This document shows positions 1-9,100 of a DNA stretch of 64,000 nucleotides, piece after piece. The stretch spans positions 310,001-374,000 of the forward strand of contig NZ_RXFQ01000006.1 in the NCBI RefSeq assembly GCF_003951285.1, read 5' to 3'. Under the pieces are notes generated by a model. That model was not told the origin of the DNA. It saw only the letters and a program-made list of their open reading frames with translations, and made no database searches. A program made the position numbers and the translations under genes. The first letter of the stretch is position 1. Each line of letters opens with the position of its first letter. Source of the DNA: Variovorax beijingensis. GTDB taxonomy: Bacteria > Pseudomonadota > Gammaproteobacteria > Burkholderiales > Burkholderiaceae_C.

Positions 1-518
1 GCGGCATCTACCACTGGTTTCCCAAGGTCACCGGCCGCATGCTGGACGACCGGCTCGGCCGGCTGCATTTCTGGATCACCTTCCTCGGCACCTACGCGAT
101 CTATTTTCCGATGCACTACCTGGGCGTGCTGGGCATGCCGCGGCGCTACTACAACTTCGACGGCTACAAGTTCATTCCGCCATCGGCGTTCAGCATGAAT
201 GAATTCATCACCGTGGTCGCGCTGATCGTCGGCGCGGCGCAGCTGCTGTTCATCATCAACCTCGCCTGGAGCGCCTGGCGCGGCCGGCCGGCCGACGCCA
301 ATCCATGGCGTGCTGCCTCGCTCGAATGGCAGACGCCCGCCACGCCGCCGGGCCACGGCAACTGGGGGCCGCGGCTGCCGGTGGTCTACCGGTGGGCCTA
401 CGCCTATGGGGAGCCGGGTGCGGCGGAGGATTTCATCGCGCAGAACACGCCGCCGGAAGCCGGGCCCGGGGAGCCCGAGCCAGAGGGCCAGAGCGAGGTC
501 CGGGGAGCACCGGCATGA
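1..518 (+). CDS. ctaD: Cytochrome c oxidase subunit I, C-terminal part (5' end outside window)
   Basis: This is the last 171 residues of a heme-copper oxidase subunit I, the integral membrane catalytic subunit that reduces oxygen in the respiratory chain. The frame is open from base 3. The segment HFWITFLGTYAIYFPMHYLG is typical of the late helices, and GMPRRYYNF is the conserved loop before the last membrane segment. A final helix lies near visible residues 65-90. It is followed by a polar Pro/Glu-rich tail of about 80 residues, longer than in textbook aa3 enzymes. The active-site histidines lie upstream and cannot be seen. The stop codon overlaps the next start as ATGA, so it is the first visible gene of an oxidase operon. 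The exact oxidase subtype cannot be told from this fragment. Confidence 0.93.
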   Translation, partial: GIYHWFPKVTGRMLDDRLGRLHFWITFLGTYAIYFPMHYLGVLGMPRRYYNFDGYKFIPPSAFSMNEFITVVALIVGAAQLLFIINLAWSAWRGRPADANPWRAASLEWQTPATPPGHGNWGPRLPVVYRWAYAYGEPGAAEDFIAQNTPPEAGPGEPEPEGQSEVRGAPA

Positions 519-1144
519 TTTCAGGAGCCGCTTTGAGCATCCGCGGTGCCGGCCGCGGCCATGGCCGCGCCCGCGATCCGCATGCGAGCGCGGCCGGCAT
601 CGGCCTGTGGGTCTTCATGGGCGTGGTGACCGCGTTGTTCTCCCTCTTCATCGTGGCCTACGTGATGCGCATGAGCGGCGGCGATGCGATGACCATCGCG
701 CTGCCGTGGCAGCTGTGGCTCAGCACGGCGCTGCTGGTGGCGGGCAGCGTGGCGCTGCAGGGCGCCGGCGCCGCTTCGCGCGGTCCCGGCCCGGTGCGGG
801 CCCGTCGCCTGCTGCTGGCGGGTGGTCTCTTCGCATTGGGCTTCCTGGCCGTGCAGCTGTGGGCCTGGCTGGCGCTGCTGAGCGCGCAGGTGATGCCGGC
901 GGGCAATCCGGCGGGCAGCTTCTTCTACCTGTTGACGGCCATGCACGGGCTCCACCTCGCGGGCGGGCTGGTCGGGTGGGCCTGGACGGCGAACGCCGCC
1001 TGGCCCGATCCGGCCAGCTCCGCCTGGCGCATCGCGCTGTGCGCGCGCTACTGGCACTTCATGCTGGCGGTATGGCTGGTGCTGTTCGCGCTGCTGGGCT
1101 GGGTGACGCCGGAAGTGGCGCGCTTCATCTGCGGCACATCCTGA
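515..1144 (+). CDS. Cytochrome c oxidase subunit III-like protein, first copy
   Basis: A 209-residue membrane protein of the heme-copper oxidase subunit III family. Five hydrophobic helices are visible at about residues 30-55, 68-90, 104-128, 137-160 and 180-203. The motif AMHGLHLAGG in the fourth helix is the usual subunit III signature, and YWHF occurs in the last helix. Subunit III surrounds the catalytic core and stabilises it; it has no redox centre. The start is ATG at 515, which overlaps the subunit I stop by four bases and implies translational coupling. A second subunit III-like gene follows, so the complex may carry a split or duplicated subunit III. It is shorter than the seven-helix mitochondrial-type subunit. 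Confidence 0.88.
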   Translation: MISGAALSIRGAGRGHGRARDPHASAAGIGLWVFMGVVTALFSLFIVAYVMRMSGGDAMTIALPWQLWLSTALLVAGSVALQGAGAASRGPGPVRARRLLLAGGLFALGFLAVQLWAWLALLSAQVMPAGNPAGSFFYLLTAMHGLHLAGGLVGWAWTANAAWPDPASSAWRIALCARYWHFMLAVWLVLFALLGWVTPEVARFICGTS

Positions 1145-1155
1145 GGAGGCATCTC

Positions 1156-1857
1156 GTGAACAACACCGCAACGATCGCAGCAGCGCCCTCGAGTCCGACC
1201 CTCGCCGCCAACGGCTGGCGCGGGCTGATTGCCGACTGGTCCTCCGACCGACAGGCGTTCCACGTCTCGTGGGGCAAGGCGATGATGTGGATCTTCCTGC
1301 TCAGCGACACCTTCGTCTTCAGCTGCTTCCTGACCGGCTACATGACGGTACGCATCTCGACCACGATGCCGTGGCCCAACCCGAGCGAGGTATTCGCGCT
1401 CCACGTGGGGGGCGCCGACATCCCGCTGCTGCTGATAGCGATCATGACCTTCGTGCTCATCACCAGCAGCGGGACGATGGCGATGGCCGTCAATTTCGCC
1501 TACCGCGGCGACCGCGTGAACGCCGCCACGCTGATGCTCGTGACCGCGACCTTCGGCGAACTCTTCGTCGGCATGCAGGCCTTCGAGTGGTCCAAGCTGA
1601 TCCTGGAGGAGGGCGTGCGGCCCTGGGGCAACCCGATGGGCGCGGCGCAGTTCGGCTCGGCCTTCTTCATGATCACGGGCTTCCATGGACTGCACGTGTC
1701 GGCGGGCGTGGTCTTCCTGTTCGTCGTGGCCTTCAAGCTGATGCGCGGCGACTACGAAAAGTCCGGCAACTACCAGATCGTCGAGATTGCCGGCCTGTAC
1801 TGGCACTTCGTGGACCTGGTGTGGGTGTTCATCTTTGCGCTGTTCTATCTCTGGTGA
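1156..1857 (+). CDS. Cytochrome c oxidase subunit III family protein, second copy
   Basis: A 233-residue membrane protein of the heme-copper oxidase subunit III family. It shows the family hallmarks: a central helix with FGELFVGMQAFEW, FHGLHVSAGV near residue 178, and GLYWHFVDLVWVFIFALFYL at the C terminus. The start is GTG at 1156, chosen because AGGAGG at 1144-1149 sits seven bases upstream and because the frame upstream of it lacks oxidase-like sequence. It lies 11 bases after the preceding subunit III-like gene and 14 before the subunit IV-like gene, in one operon. It resembles subunit III of bo3-type and alternative aa3-type oxidases. It is the more canonical of the two copies. Confidence 0.92.
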   Translation: MNNTATIAAAPSSPTLAANGWRGLIADWSSDRQAFHVSWGKAMMWIFLLSDTFVFSCFLTGYMTVRISTTMPWPNPSEVFALHVGGADIPLLLIAIMTFVLITSSGTMAMAVNFAYRGDRVNAATLMLVTATFGELFVGMQAFEWSKLILEEGVRPWGNPMGAAQFGSAFFMITGFHGLHVSAGVVFLFVVAFKLMRGDYEKSGNYQIVEIAGLYWHFVDLVWVFIFALFYLW

Positions 1858-1871
1858 GGAGGAAGAAGATC

Positions 1872-2186
1872 ATGAACCCCGTCACTGGCCAGCAACATCC
1901 GATCGGCCTCTACCTCAAGATCTGGGGGCTGCTGTTCGTGCTCAGCACGATGTCGTACCTGGTCGACTACTTCCATTTCCAGGGGTACCTGCGCTGGGTC
2001 CTGATCATCGCTTTCATGCTGCTGAAGGCGGGGCTGATCGTCGCGGTCTTCATGCACATGGCCTGGGAGCGGATGTCGCTGGTCTACGCCATCCTGGTGC
2101 CGCCCCTGTGCCTGCTGGTGCTGGCCGGGCTGATGGCGGCGGAGGCCGACTACACCTTCCTGACGCGGCTGCTGTTCTTCCACTGA
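1872..2186 (+). CDS. Cytochrome c oxidase subunit IV-like small membrane protein
   Basis: A 104-residue protein with three predicted membrane helices at about residues 13-32, 40-62 and 73-95. The segment KAGLIVAVFMHMAWE matches the signature of bacterial oxidase subunit IV (CyoD/CtaF type), an assembly and stability subunit without cofactors. It starts at ATG 1872 behind GGAAGAAG and follows the subunit III gene by 14 bases. It is the last gene of the oxidase operon, since the next gene is on the other strand and ends 16 bases away. Family membership is clear from size, helix pattern and position. Confidence 0.88.
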   Translation: MNPVTGQQHPIGLYLKIWGLLFVLSTMSYLVDYFHFQGYLRWVLIIAFMLLKAGLIVAVFMHMAWERMSLVYAILVPPLCLLVLAGLMAAEADYTFLTRLLFFH

Positions 2187-2202
2187 AGGCGTTGCAGGCC
2201 GC

Positions 2203-3831
2203 TCAGCGCTTCACCACGTAGCGCGTCACCACCGGCGGCGATTCGCCGATGTGGAAGGCCAGCCGCCGCTCGCGCAGCGCCATGTCGGCGGCCGTGGCGC
2301 GGTTGAAGCGGCGCAGGTGGTCGGTCCAGCTTTCGTCCACGATCTCTTCCAGGTAGCGGCCCGGCTCCGCGATGTCGTGCAGCAGTTCCCAGCCTATGGC
2401 GCCCTGGCCGATGCGCGCGCGCCGGGTCTGGTGCATCACCAGGTGGAAGGCGGCCGCGCGCGCCGGGTCGATCATGTATTCGATGGTGATGACCACGCGG
2501 CCGCTTTCCTCCGGTGTTTCCGCCGGCGGGCCCGCGGCCCAGCCGGCGCGCGCCGGGCTCATGTCGGCTTCCTCGCCCGAGACGTCGGTGACCCAGCGCA
2601 GCGCCGCCAGCATCAGCAGGGTGCCGCTCACGGCGGCGATCTCGAGGCTGGAGCGCAGGTCGGTGACGGTGGCCACCTGGCCCCAGAGCGCCGCGCCGAT
2701 CGCGCTCGCGCCCATGATCGCCATCTGGTAGGTCGACATGCCGCGCGCGCGCACCCAGTCGGGCAGCGCGAGCTGCGCCGACACCGAGAGCGAGTTGGCC
2801 ACGGTGATCCAGGCCATGCCGCCGAAGAACATCGCAGGCACCGCCACCCAGGCGTTGGGCGCGAAGGCCATCACCGCGGTGGCGAGCGACTGCAGCACCG
2901 TGCCGCGCAGCACCAGCTGGTCGCGCCCGAGCGCCTGGCGCAGCCGCGGCAGGAACAGCACCGCGATGATCGCGCCCGCGCCCATGGCCGCCAGCAGAAG
3001 CGTGAAGGTGGCCGCGCCGCCGCCCTTGAGGTTGCGTGCCAGCAGCGGCAGCAGCGCGAGCAGCGCGGTGGAGTGAAAGAAGAAGATCGTGATGCGCGAG
3101 AGCACCGCGCGCATGCGCTGCGACTGCCAGACGAACTGCACGCCCACGCGCATCGCGCTGATGAGCTTCTCGCGGCCCAGTGGGTTGGGCGTGTGCTCGC
3201 GCCGCCAGCGCAGCACCACGAAGCCCGAGGCCACCGACAGCACCGCGTTGAGCGCAAACACCCAGACGCTGCCCGCGCTGGCAATCAGCATGCCGGCCGT
3301 GAGCGGGCCGATGATGCGCGAGGCGTTCATCGCGATGCCGTTCAGGCCCAGCGCCGCCGGCAATTGCGGCCGCGGCACCAGCTCGGGCACGATGGCCGAG
3401 AACACCGGCCAGCGCAGCGCCAGGCCGATGCCGTTGGCAAAGGTGAGCGCCAGCAGGAGCGGCGCGGTCATCATGTCCATCGCAATGGCCGCGCACAGCA
3501 CGATGGCCGTGCCGGCCAGCCAGAACTGCGTGGCCACCAGCCAGCGCCGGCGGTCGAGGATGTCGGCCAGCGCCCCGCTGGGCAGGCCCAGCAGGAACAC
3601 CGGCAGGGTGGAGGCCGACTGCACCAGCGCCACCCAGATCGGCGAGGTGGTCAGCGAGGTCATCATCCACGCCGCCGCCACGTCGTTCATCCACATGCAG
3701 ATGTTGGCGATGAGCCAGGTGCTCCACAGCATGCGGAACACGGGCAGCTTGAGCGGCTCGAGCGCCGCGAACTTCGGCGGCTGCGGCCGGGCCGGGGGAA
3801 TGGGTGTTTCTTCGGGGGAAATCGGTGGCAT
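2203..3831 (-). CDS. MFS transporter of the MFS_3 (EntS-like) family with C-terminal soluble domain
   Basis: A 542-residue major facilitator protein. About ten to twelve hydrophobic segments fill residues 30-410. The N-terminal LPVFRMLWSTWLIANICMWM and the loop GLPSGALADILDRRR are typical of the MFS_3 / EntS exporter family (Pfam PF05977). After the membrane part there is a soluble domain of about 110 residues (about 430-542) with GAIGWELLHD and ESWTDHLRRFNR, a pattern that accompanies this subfamily and looks like a ferredoxin-like alpha/beta barrel domain. The cargo is unknown. Family members export siderophores or drugs. It is convergent with the oxidase operon and 15 bases downstream of the ABC permease gene. 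Confidence 0.86.
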   Translation of the reverse strand: MPPISPEETPIPPARPQPPKFAALEPLKLPVFRMLWSTWLIANICMWMNDVAAAWMMTSLTTSPIWVALVQSASTLPVFLLGLPSGALADILDRRRWLVATQFWLAGTAIVLCAAIAMDMMTAPLLLALTFANGIGLALRWPVFSAIVPELVPRPQLPAALGLNGIAMNASRIIGPLTAGMLIASAGSVWVFALNAVLSVASGFVVLRWRREHTPNPLGREKLISAMRVGVQFVWQSQRMRAVLSRITIFFFHSTALLALLPLLARNLKGGGAATFTLLLAAMGAGAIIAVLFLPRLRQALGRDQLVLRGTVLQSLATAVMAFAPNAWVAVPAMFFGGMAWITVANSLSVSAQLALPDWVRARGMSTYQMAIMGASAIGAALWGQVATVTDLRSSLEIAAVSGTLLMLAALRWVTDVSGEEADMSPARAGWAAGPPAETPEESGRVVITIEYMIDPARAAAFHLVMHQTRRARIGQGAIGWELLHDIAEPGRYLEEIVDESWTDHLRRFNRATAADMALRERRLAFHIGESPPVVTRYVVKR

Positions 3832-3846
3832 GTCGCCCGATTGTGC

Positions 3847-4617
3847 CTATCCCCTGTCGCTGCGGGCCAGGCGGTGTTCGAGCCGCCGCAGCATCGTCGT
3901 GAGCACGAGCGTCATCACCCAGTAGACCACCGAGATCGCGAGATAAGGCTCCCAGTAGCGCGCATAGGCGCCCGCCACCGTGCGCGCGGCGTAGGCCAGC
4001 TCGGCCAGCCCGATGGCCGAGACCAGCGAGGTGTCTTTCAGCAGCGCGATCGCGTTGTTGCCCAGCGGCGGCAGCATGCGCCTGAAGGCCTGCGGCAGCA
4101 CCACATAGCGCATCACCTGCATGGGCGTGAAGCCGATCGAACGGCCGGCATCGAACTGCCCGCGCGAGATCGACTGGATGCCGGCGCGGAACACCTCCGA
4201 GATGTAGGCCGCCGAATTGAGCGTGAGCGCCACCACGCCGGAGATCAGCGCGCCATGCTCCTGCTTGAGCTCGCGCGCCAGGTCGCCGCTGATCAGGAGG
4301 CCGGTCGCCGGGTGGATGAACACCGGCATCACCGCGAAGTGGATCAGCAGGATCTGCACGAACAGCGGCGTGCCGCGGAAGAAGCTCACGTACACCGTGG
4401 CCGGCCAGCGCAGGAAGAAGCGCGCCACCCAGCTCCAGGGCGCATGGCGCGGCCGGGCGAGCCGCGCGAGCGCCAGGCACAGGCCCCAGCTCGCACCCAG
4501 CAGCACGCACACCACCGTCATGCGCAGCGTCATCCACGCGCCTTGCCAGAACAGGTCCTTGTATTCGACCAGGATGTCCCAGCGGAACCATCCGAACAGG
4601 AGGATCGGCTGCTCCAT
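3847..4617 (-). CDS. Polar amino-acid ABC transporter permease
   Basis: A 256-residue inner-membrane permease of the HisM/GlnP family, which forms the channel of polar amino-acid importers. RGTPLFVQI at residues 81-89 is the family signature. The EAA-type loop that contacts the ATPase lies at about residues 156-185, with the core DAGRSIGFTP and VVLPQAFRRMLPP. Five to six membrane segments are visible. It is transcribed downstream of a family-3 binding protein gene with a 32-base gap, so the two are probably one operon. No ATP-binding subunit gene lies on either side, which is unusual for this transporter type. The permease may work as a homodimer and borrow an ATPase encoded elsewhere. Confidence 0.93.
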   Translation of the reverse strand: MEQPILLFGWFRWDILVEYKDLFWQGAWMTLRMTVVCVLLGASWGLCLALARLARPRHAPWSWVARFFLRWPATVYVSFFRGTPLFVQILLIHFAVMPVFIHPATGLLISGDLARELKQEHGALISGVVALTLNSAAYISEVFRAGIQSISRGQFDAGRSIGFTPMQVMRYVVLPQAFRRMLPPLGNNAIALLKDTSLVSAIGLAELAYAARTVAGAYARYWEPYLAISVVYWVMTLVLTTMLRRLEHRLARSDRG

Positions 4618-4649
4618 CTAAGGCTCCCTTCCGCCCGGGCCGGACGCGC

Positions 4650-5408
4650 TCATCGGGCGTTCGGGTCCTTGTTGAACCACTTCTTGTAGATCGCGGCGTA
4701 GCTGCCGTCCGCACGGATCGCGGCCAGGCCGGCCGTGAGCTTGTCGAGCAGCGCCTTGTCGCCCTTCTTCACGACGATGCCGAAGCCTTCCTCGGGGAAG
4801 GACTTGTCGTCGAGCGTCTTGAGCTCGGGGTTCTGCGCCACGCGGTAGGCGATCACGCCGTTGTCGCCCATGGCGGCATCGACGCCGCCGCCGGCCAGCT
4901 CGGAAATGATGAGCGGCGTGCTCTCGAAGCGGCGGATGTTGGGGCTGGTCTTGCCGAACTCGCGCGAGGTGATGTCGTCGGCCGTGGAGGCGCTCACCAC
5001 GGCGATCTTCTTGCCCGCGAGGTCCTTCAGCGAGGCGACCGTGCTGCCCTTGGGCAGCGCGATCAGCTGGCGCGCCGCGAAGTACGGCGGCGTGAAGTCG
5101 TAGCTCTGCTTGCGCTTGTCGTTGATGGTGACGCCCGAGATCACGAGGTCGACGTCGCCGTTGTTGAGCGCGCCGAAGATGCCCGTGAACGGCGTGTTGA
5201 CCACCTTGATCTTCAGGCCCTGCTGCTTGGCGATGGCATTGATGATGTCGATGTCGAAGCCGACGATCTGCTTGTCCTTGTTCTCGAAGGCGAAGGGCGC
5301 GTAGGTGGCGCTGGAAGCCACGGTGAGTTCGCGGTTCTGGGCCTGGGCGCCGAAGGCGAGCGTGGCGGCGGCAAGGCCGAGCGCCAGGGCGCGGCGGATG
5401 GGGTTCAT
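4650..5408 (-). CDS. Amino-acid ABC transporter periplasmic substrate-binding protein
   Basis: A 252-residue family-3 solute-binding protein. It has a Sec signal peptide at about residues 1-23, ending AFGAQAQ. The mature part opens with the typical LTVASSATYAPFAFEN and contains VGFDIDIINAIA and VISGVTINDKRK, which are the binding-cleft motifs of the GlnH/FliY group. It delivers a polar amino acid to the membrane permease encoded just downstream. The ligand cannot be fixed from sequence. Upstream lies a 75-base gap, then the convergent-side Lrp gene end. Confidence 0.94.
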   Translation of the reverse strand: MNPIRRALALGLAAATLAFGAQAQNRELTVASSATYAPFAFENKDKQIVGFDIDIINAIAKQQGLKIKVVNTPFTGIFGALNNGDVDLVISGVTINDKRKQSYDFTPPYFAARQLIALPKGSTVASLKDLAGKKIAVVSASTADDITSREFGKTSPNIRRFESTPLIISELAGGGVDAAMGDNGVIAYRVAQNPELKTLDDKSFPEEGFGIVVKKGDKALLDKLTAGLAAIRADGSYAAIYKKWFNKDPNAR

Positions 5409-5483
5409 GCGGGGACCTCTTCCTCTTTGTTCCGCCGGACGGCGGTATGTCTATGCGGGGTGGGCGGGAATTCTAGGGTGCAG

Positions 5484-5960
5484 CTAGCGCGCCAGGTGCC
5501 CGAGCGGCCAGGCGCTGCTGGCCTTCACCTCGCCCAGCGAGAAGCTGGTGTGCAGGTCTTTCACGTTCGGCAGGTTCATGAGGTGCTGGCGCGCGAAGGC
5601 CGAGAAGCTGTCCAGGTCCTGCGCCACCACCTGCAGCTCGAAGGTGCCGGTGCCGCTGATGTAGTGGCAGGCCACCACCTCGGGCAGCTTGCGGATCGCG
5701 TCCTCCAGTTTCAGCGTTGCATCGTTGGTGACGCGTTCGGTGTCCACGCGCACGAAAGCGAGCACGCCCAGCCCGATCTTGTGGCGGTCGATCTCGGCGT
5801 GGTAGCCCTTGATGAAGCCGGCCTCCTCCAGCGCGCGCACCCGGCGCCAGCAGGGCGCGGCCGAGAGCCCCACGCGCTGCGCAAGCTCGGCGTTGGTAAG
5901 GCGGCCGTCGGCCTGAAGTTCTTGCAGGATTGAGAGGTCGAACTTGTCAATGCTTTCCAT
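5484..5960 (-). CDS. Lrp/AsnC family transcriptional regulator
   Basis: A 158-residue Lrp/AsnC regulator. The N-terminal winged helix-turn-helix covers about residues 5-60 (NAELAQRVGLSAAPCWRRV). The C-terminal RAM domain binds amino-acid effectors and drives oligomerisation. The start is the ATG at 5960 (MESIDKFDLSIL), because the 29 residues of open frame before it do not resemble the family. It is divergent from the indolepyruvate oxidoreductase gene with 180 bases between them. That arrangement suggests it controls that gene in response to an amino acid, probably an aromatic or branched one. The target is inferred only from position. Confidence 0.93.
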   Translation of the reverse strand: MESIDKFDLSILQELQADGRLTNAELAQRVGLSAAPCWRRVRALEEAGFIKGYHAEIDRHKIGLGVLAFVRVDTERVTNDATLKLEDAIRKLPEVVACHYISGTGTFELQVVAQDLDSFSAFARQHLMNLPNVKDLHTSFSLGEVKASSAWPLGHLAR

Positions 5961-6140
5961 GGATGGCGATATTAAGCAAGATTCTTCCTGGAAGCCGCTT
6001 TTTTGGGGCACAGAACGCAAACACCTGTCGCGCACCCCGGCATACACTTTGCGTGATCATGGGCTCGCGCCCTACCCGGGCACAGACCCACACCCCATCA
6101 GCCAGGCCCACGAGGCCCTGCCACACGGAGACAGACAAAC
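5961..6140. promoter_or_regulatory. Divergent control region between Lrp regulator and oxidoreductase gene
   Basis: This 180-base gap separates two outward-facing starts. It holds an inverted repeat ACGCAAA at 6015-6021 and TTTGCGT at 6048-6054, arms 26 bases apart, overlapping a possible -10 element TACACT at 6043-6048. Lrp-type proteins often bind spaced dyads of this kind. The binding role is inference. Confidence 0.4.
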
Positions 6141-9100
6141 ATGAACGCACCGCTGCCCGAGCACATTCGCAAGGCCCTCGAAACGGTCACGCTCGACGAC
6201 AAGTACAGCCTCGACTACGGCCGTGCCTTCATGAGCGGTGTCCAGGCGCTGGTCAAGCTGCCGATGCTGCAGCGCCTGCGCGACAAGCAGGCCGGCAAGA
6301 ACACCGCGGGCTTCATCAGCGGCTACCGCGGCTCCCCGCTCGGCGGCTACGACCAGGCGCTGTGGAAGGCCAGCAAGTTCCTGAAGGAACAGAACATCGT
6401 CTTCCAGCCCGGCGTGAACGAAGAGCTCGCCGCCACGGCGCTCTGGGGCACCCAGCAGCTGGGCTTCTCGCCCGCGGGCACCAACAGGTTCGACGGCGTC
6501 TTCGGCATCTGGTACGGCAAGGGCCCGGGCGTGGACCGCTGCTCCGACGTCTTCAAGCACGCCAACATGGCGGGTACTACCGAATGGGGCGGCGTGATCG
6601 CGGTGGCGGGCGACGACCATATTTCCAAGAGCAGCACGGCCGCGCACCAGAGCGACCACATCTTCAAGGCCTGCGGCACGCCGGTGTTCTTCCCGGCCAA
6701 CGTGCAGGAAATCCTGGACCTGGGCATCCACGCCTTTGCCATGAGCCGCTTCTCGGGCATCTGGTCGGGCATGAAGACGATCCAGGAGATCGTCGAGTCG
6801 AGCGCCACCGCCATGATCGACCCGGACCGCGTCGAGATCGTCATTCCCACCGATTTCCAGATGCCGCCCGGCGGCCTGCACATCCGCTGGCCCGACCACG
6901 CGCTCGAGCAGGAAGCGCGGCTCATGCACTACAAGTGGTATGCCGCGCTCGCCTACATCCGGGCCAACCGGCTGAACCACAACGTGATCGAAGGCCCGAA
7001 CGATCGCTTCGGCATCATGGCCAGCGGCAAGGCCTACAACGACACCCGCCAGGCGCTGATCGACCTGGGCCTGGACGACGCCACCTGCCGCCAGCTGGGC
7101 ATCCGGCTGCACAAGGTGGGTGTGGTGTGGCCGCTGGAGGCGCAGCTCACGCGCGACTTCGCCACCGGCCTGCAGGAAATCCTGGTGGTGGAAGAAAAAC
7201 GCCAGGTCATCGAATACCAGCTGAAGGAAGAGCTCTACAACTGGCGCGCCGACGTGCGCCCCACCGTGCTGGGCAAGTTCAACGAGCTCGACGGCGATTT
7301 CTCCGGCGGCGAATGGGCCATGCCCAACCCCACCGCCAACACGCTGCTGCGCGCCAATGCCGACCTGAACCCGGCGCTGATCGCCAAGGCGATCGCGCAG
7401 CGCCTGCGCAAGCTCGGCATCCTGGAGCAGGCCGGCGCCGGCATGCACGCGCGCATCGACGCCCAGATGGCCATCCTCGAAGCCAAGGAGCGCTCGATGG
7501 AAGTGCTCAAGGTGGGCGGCGTGCAGGGGGCCGACCGCCAGCCCTGGTTCTGCTCGGGCTGCCCGCACAACACCAGCACCGTGGTGCCCGAAGGCTCGCG
7601 CGCGATGGGAGGCATCGGCTGCCACTTCATGGCCACCTGGATGGACCGCTCCACCATCGGCTTCACGCAGATGGGCGGCGAGGGCGTGCCGTGGGTCGGC
7701 CAGCAGCCCTTCACCACCGACCAGCACATCTTCGCGAACCTGGGCGACGGCACGTACTTCCACAGCGGCCTGCTGGCCATCCGCCAGAGCATTGCCGCGG
7801 GCGTGAACATCACCTACAAGATCCTCTACAACGACGCCGTGGCCATGACCGGCGGCCAGCAGGTCGGCGAGCGGCCCGAGGGCCACTCGGTGCTGCAGAT
7901 CGCCGAGAGCCTGCATGCCGAGGGCGCCAAGAAGGTCGTCATCGTGACCGACGAGCCCGAGAAATACGAGGGCGTGAACATCCCGGGCGACCACGTGGCG
8001 GTCAAGCACCGCGACCTGCTCGACGAGGTCCAGCGCGAATTCCGCCAGATCGCCGGCACCACGGCCATCATCTACGACCAGACCTGCGCCACCGAGAAGC
8101 GCCGCCGCCGCAAGCGGGGCACGGCCGTCGATCCGGCCAGGCGCGTGGTCATCAACGAGCTGGTCTGCGAAGGCTGCGGCGACTGCAGCGTGCAGAGCAA
8201 CTGCCTGTCGGTCGAGCCGCTGGAAACCGAGTTCGGCCGCAAGCGCACCATCAACCAGAGCAGCTGCAACAAGGACATGAGCTGCCTGAAGGGCTTCTGC
8301 CCGAGCTTCGTCACGGTCGAAGGCGGGCAGCTCAAGAAAAAGGCCAGGGACAAGGCCGATTCCCCGCTCGCGCTGGGCCCGCTGCCCGAACCGGCCGTGC
8401 CCGTGCTGGCGCGGGACCAGGTGTGGGGCATCGTGGTGGCCGGCGTCGGCGGCACGGGCGTCATCACCATCGGCCAGCTGCTGGGCATGGCGGCGCACAT
8501 CGAGGGCAAGGGCATCGTCACGCAGGACGCGGCCGGCCTCGCGCAAAAGGGCGGCGCCACCTGGAGCCATGCGCTGATCGGCCAGTCGCAGGACGCGATC
8601 CGCACCACGCGCGTCGGCACCGCCGCGGCCGACCTCATCCTGGCGGCCGATCCGCTGGTGGCCGTCAACGCCGAAACCCTGGCGCGCATGCGCGAAGGGC
8701 GCACGCACGTGGCGCTCAACACGCACAGCACGCCCACCGCTGCCTTCGTGCGCAACGCCAACTGGGTGAACCCGCAGGACGACTGCGCCAGCCAGATCGC
8801 GCGCGCCATCGGCGCCGATGCGCTCGGCACCTTCGACGCCGATGCCGCGGCCACCACGCTGATGGGCGACAGCCTCTATGCCAACCCCATGCTGCTGGGC
8901 TTTGCCTGGCAAAAGGGCTGGATCCCGCTGGCGCTCGAGTCGCTGCTGCGCGCCATCGAGCTCAACGCGGTGGCGGTCGAGAACAACAAGGCCGCCTTCG
9001 CCTGGGGCCGCCAGGCGGCCGTCCATCCGGACGAGCTGCAAAAGCGCCTGCGCCCGGGCCAGGTCATCGAGTTCAAGAAGCGCGAAACCGTCGAAAGCCT

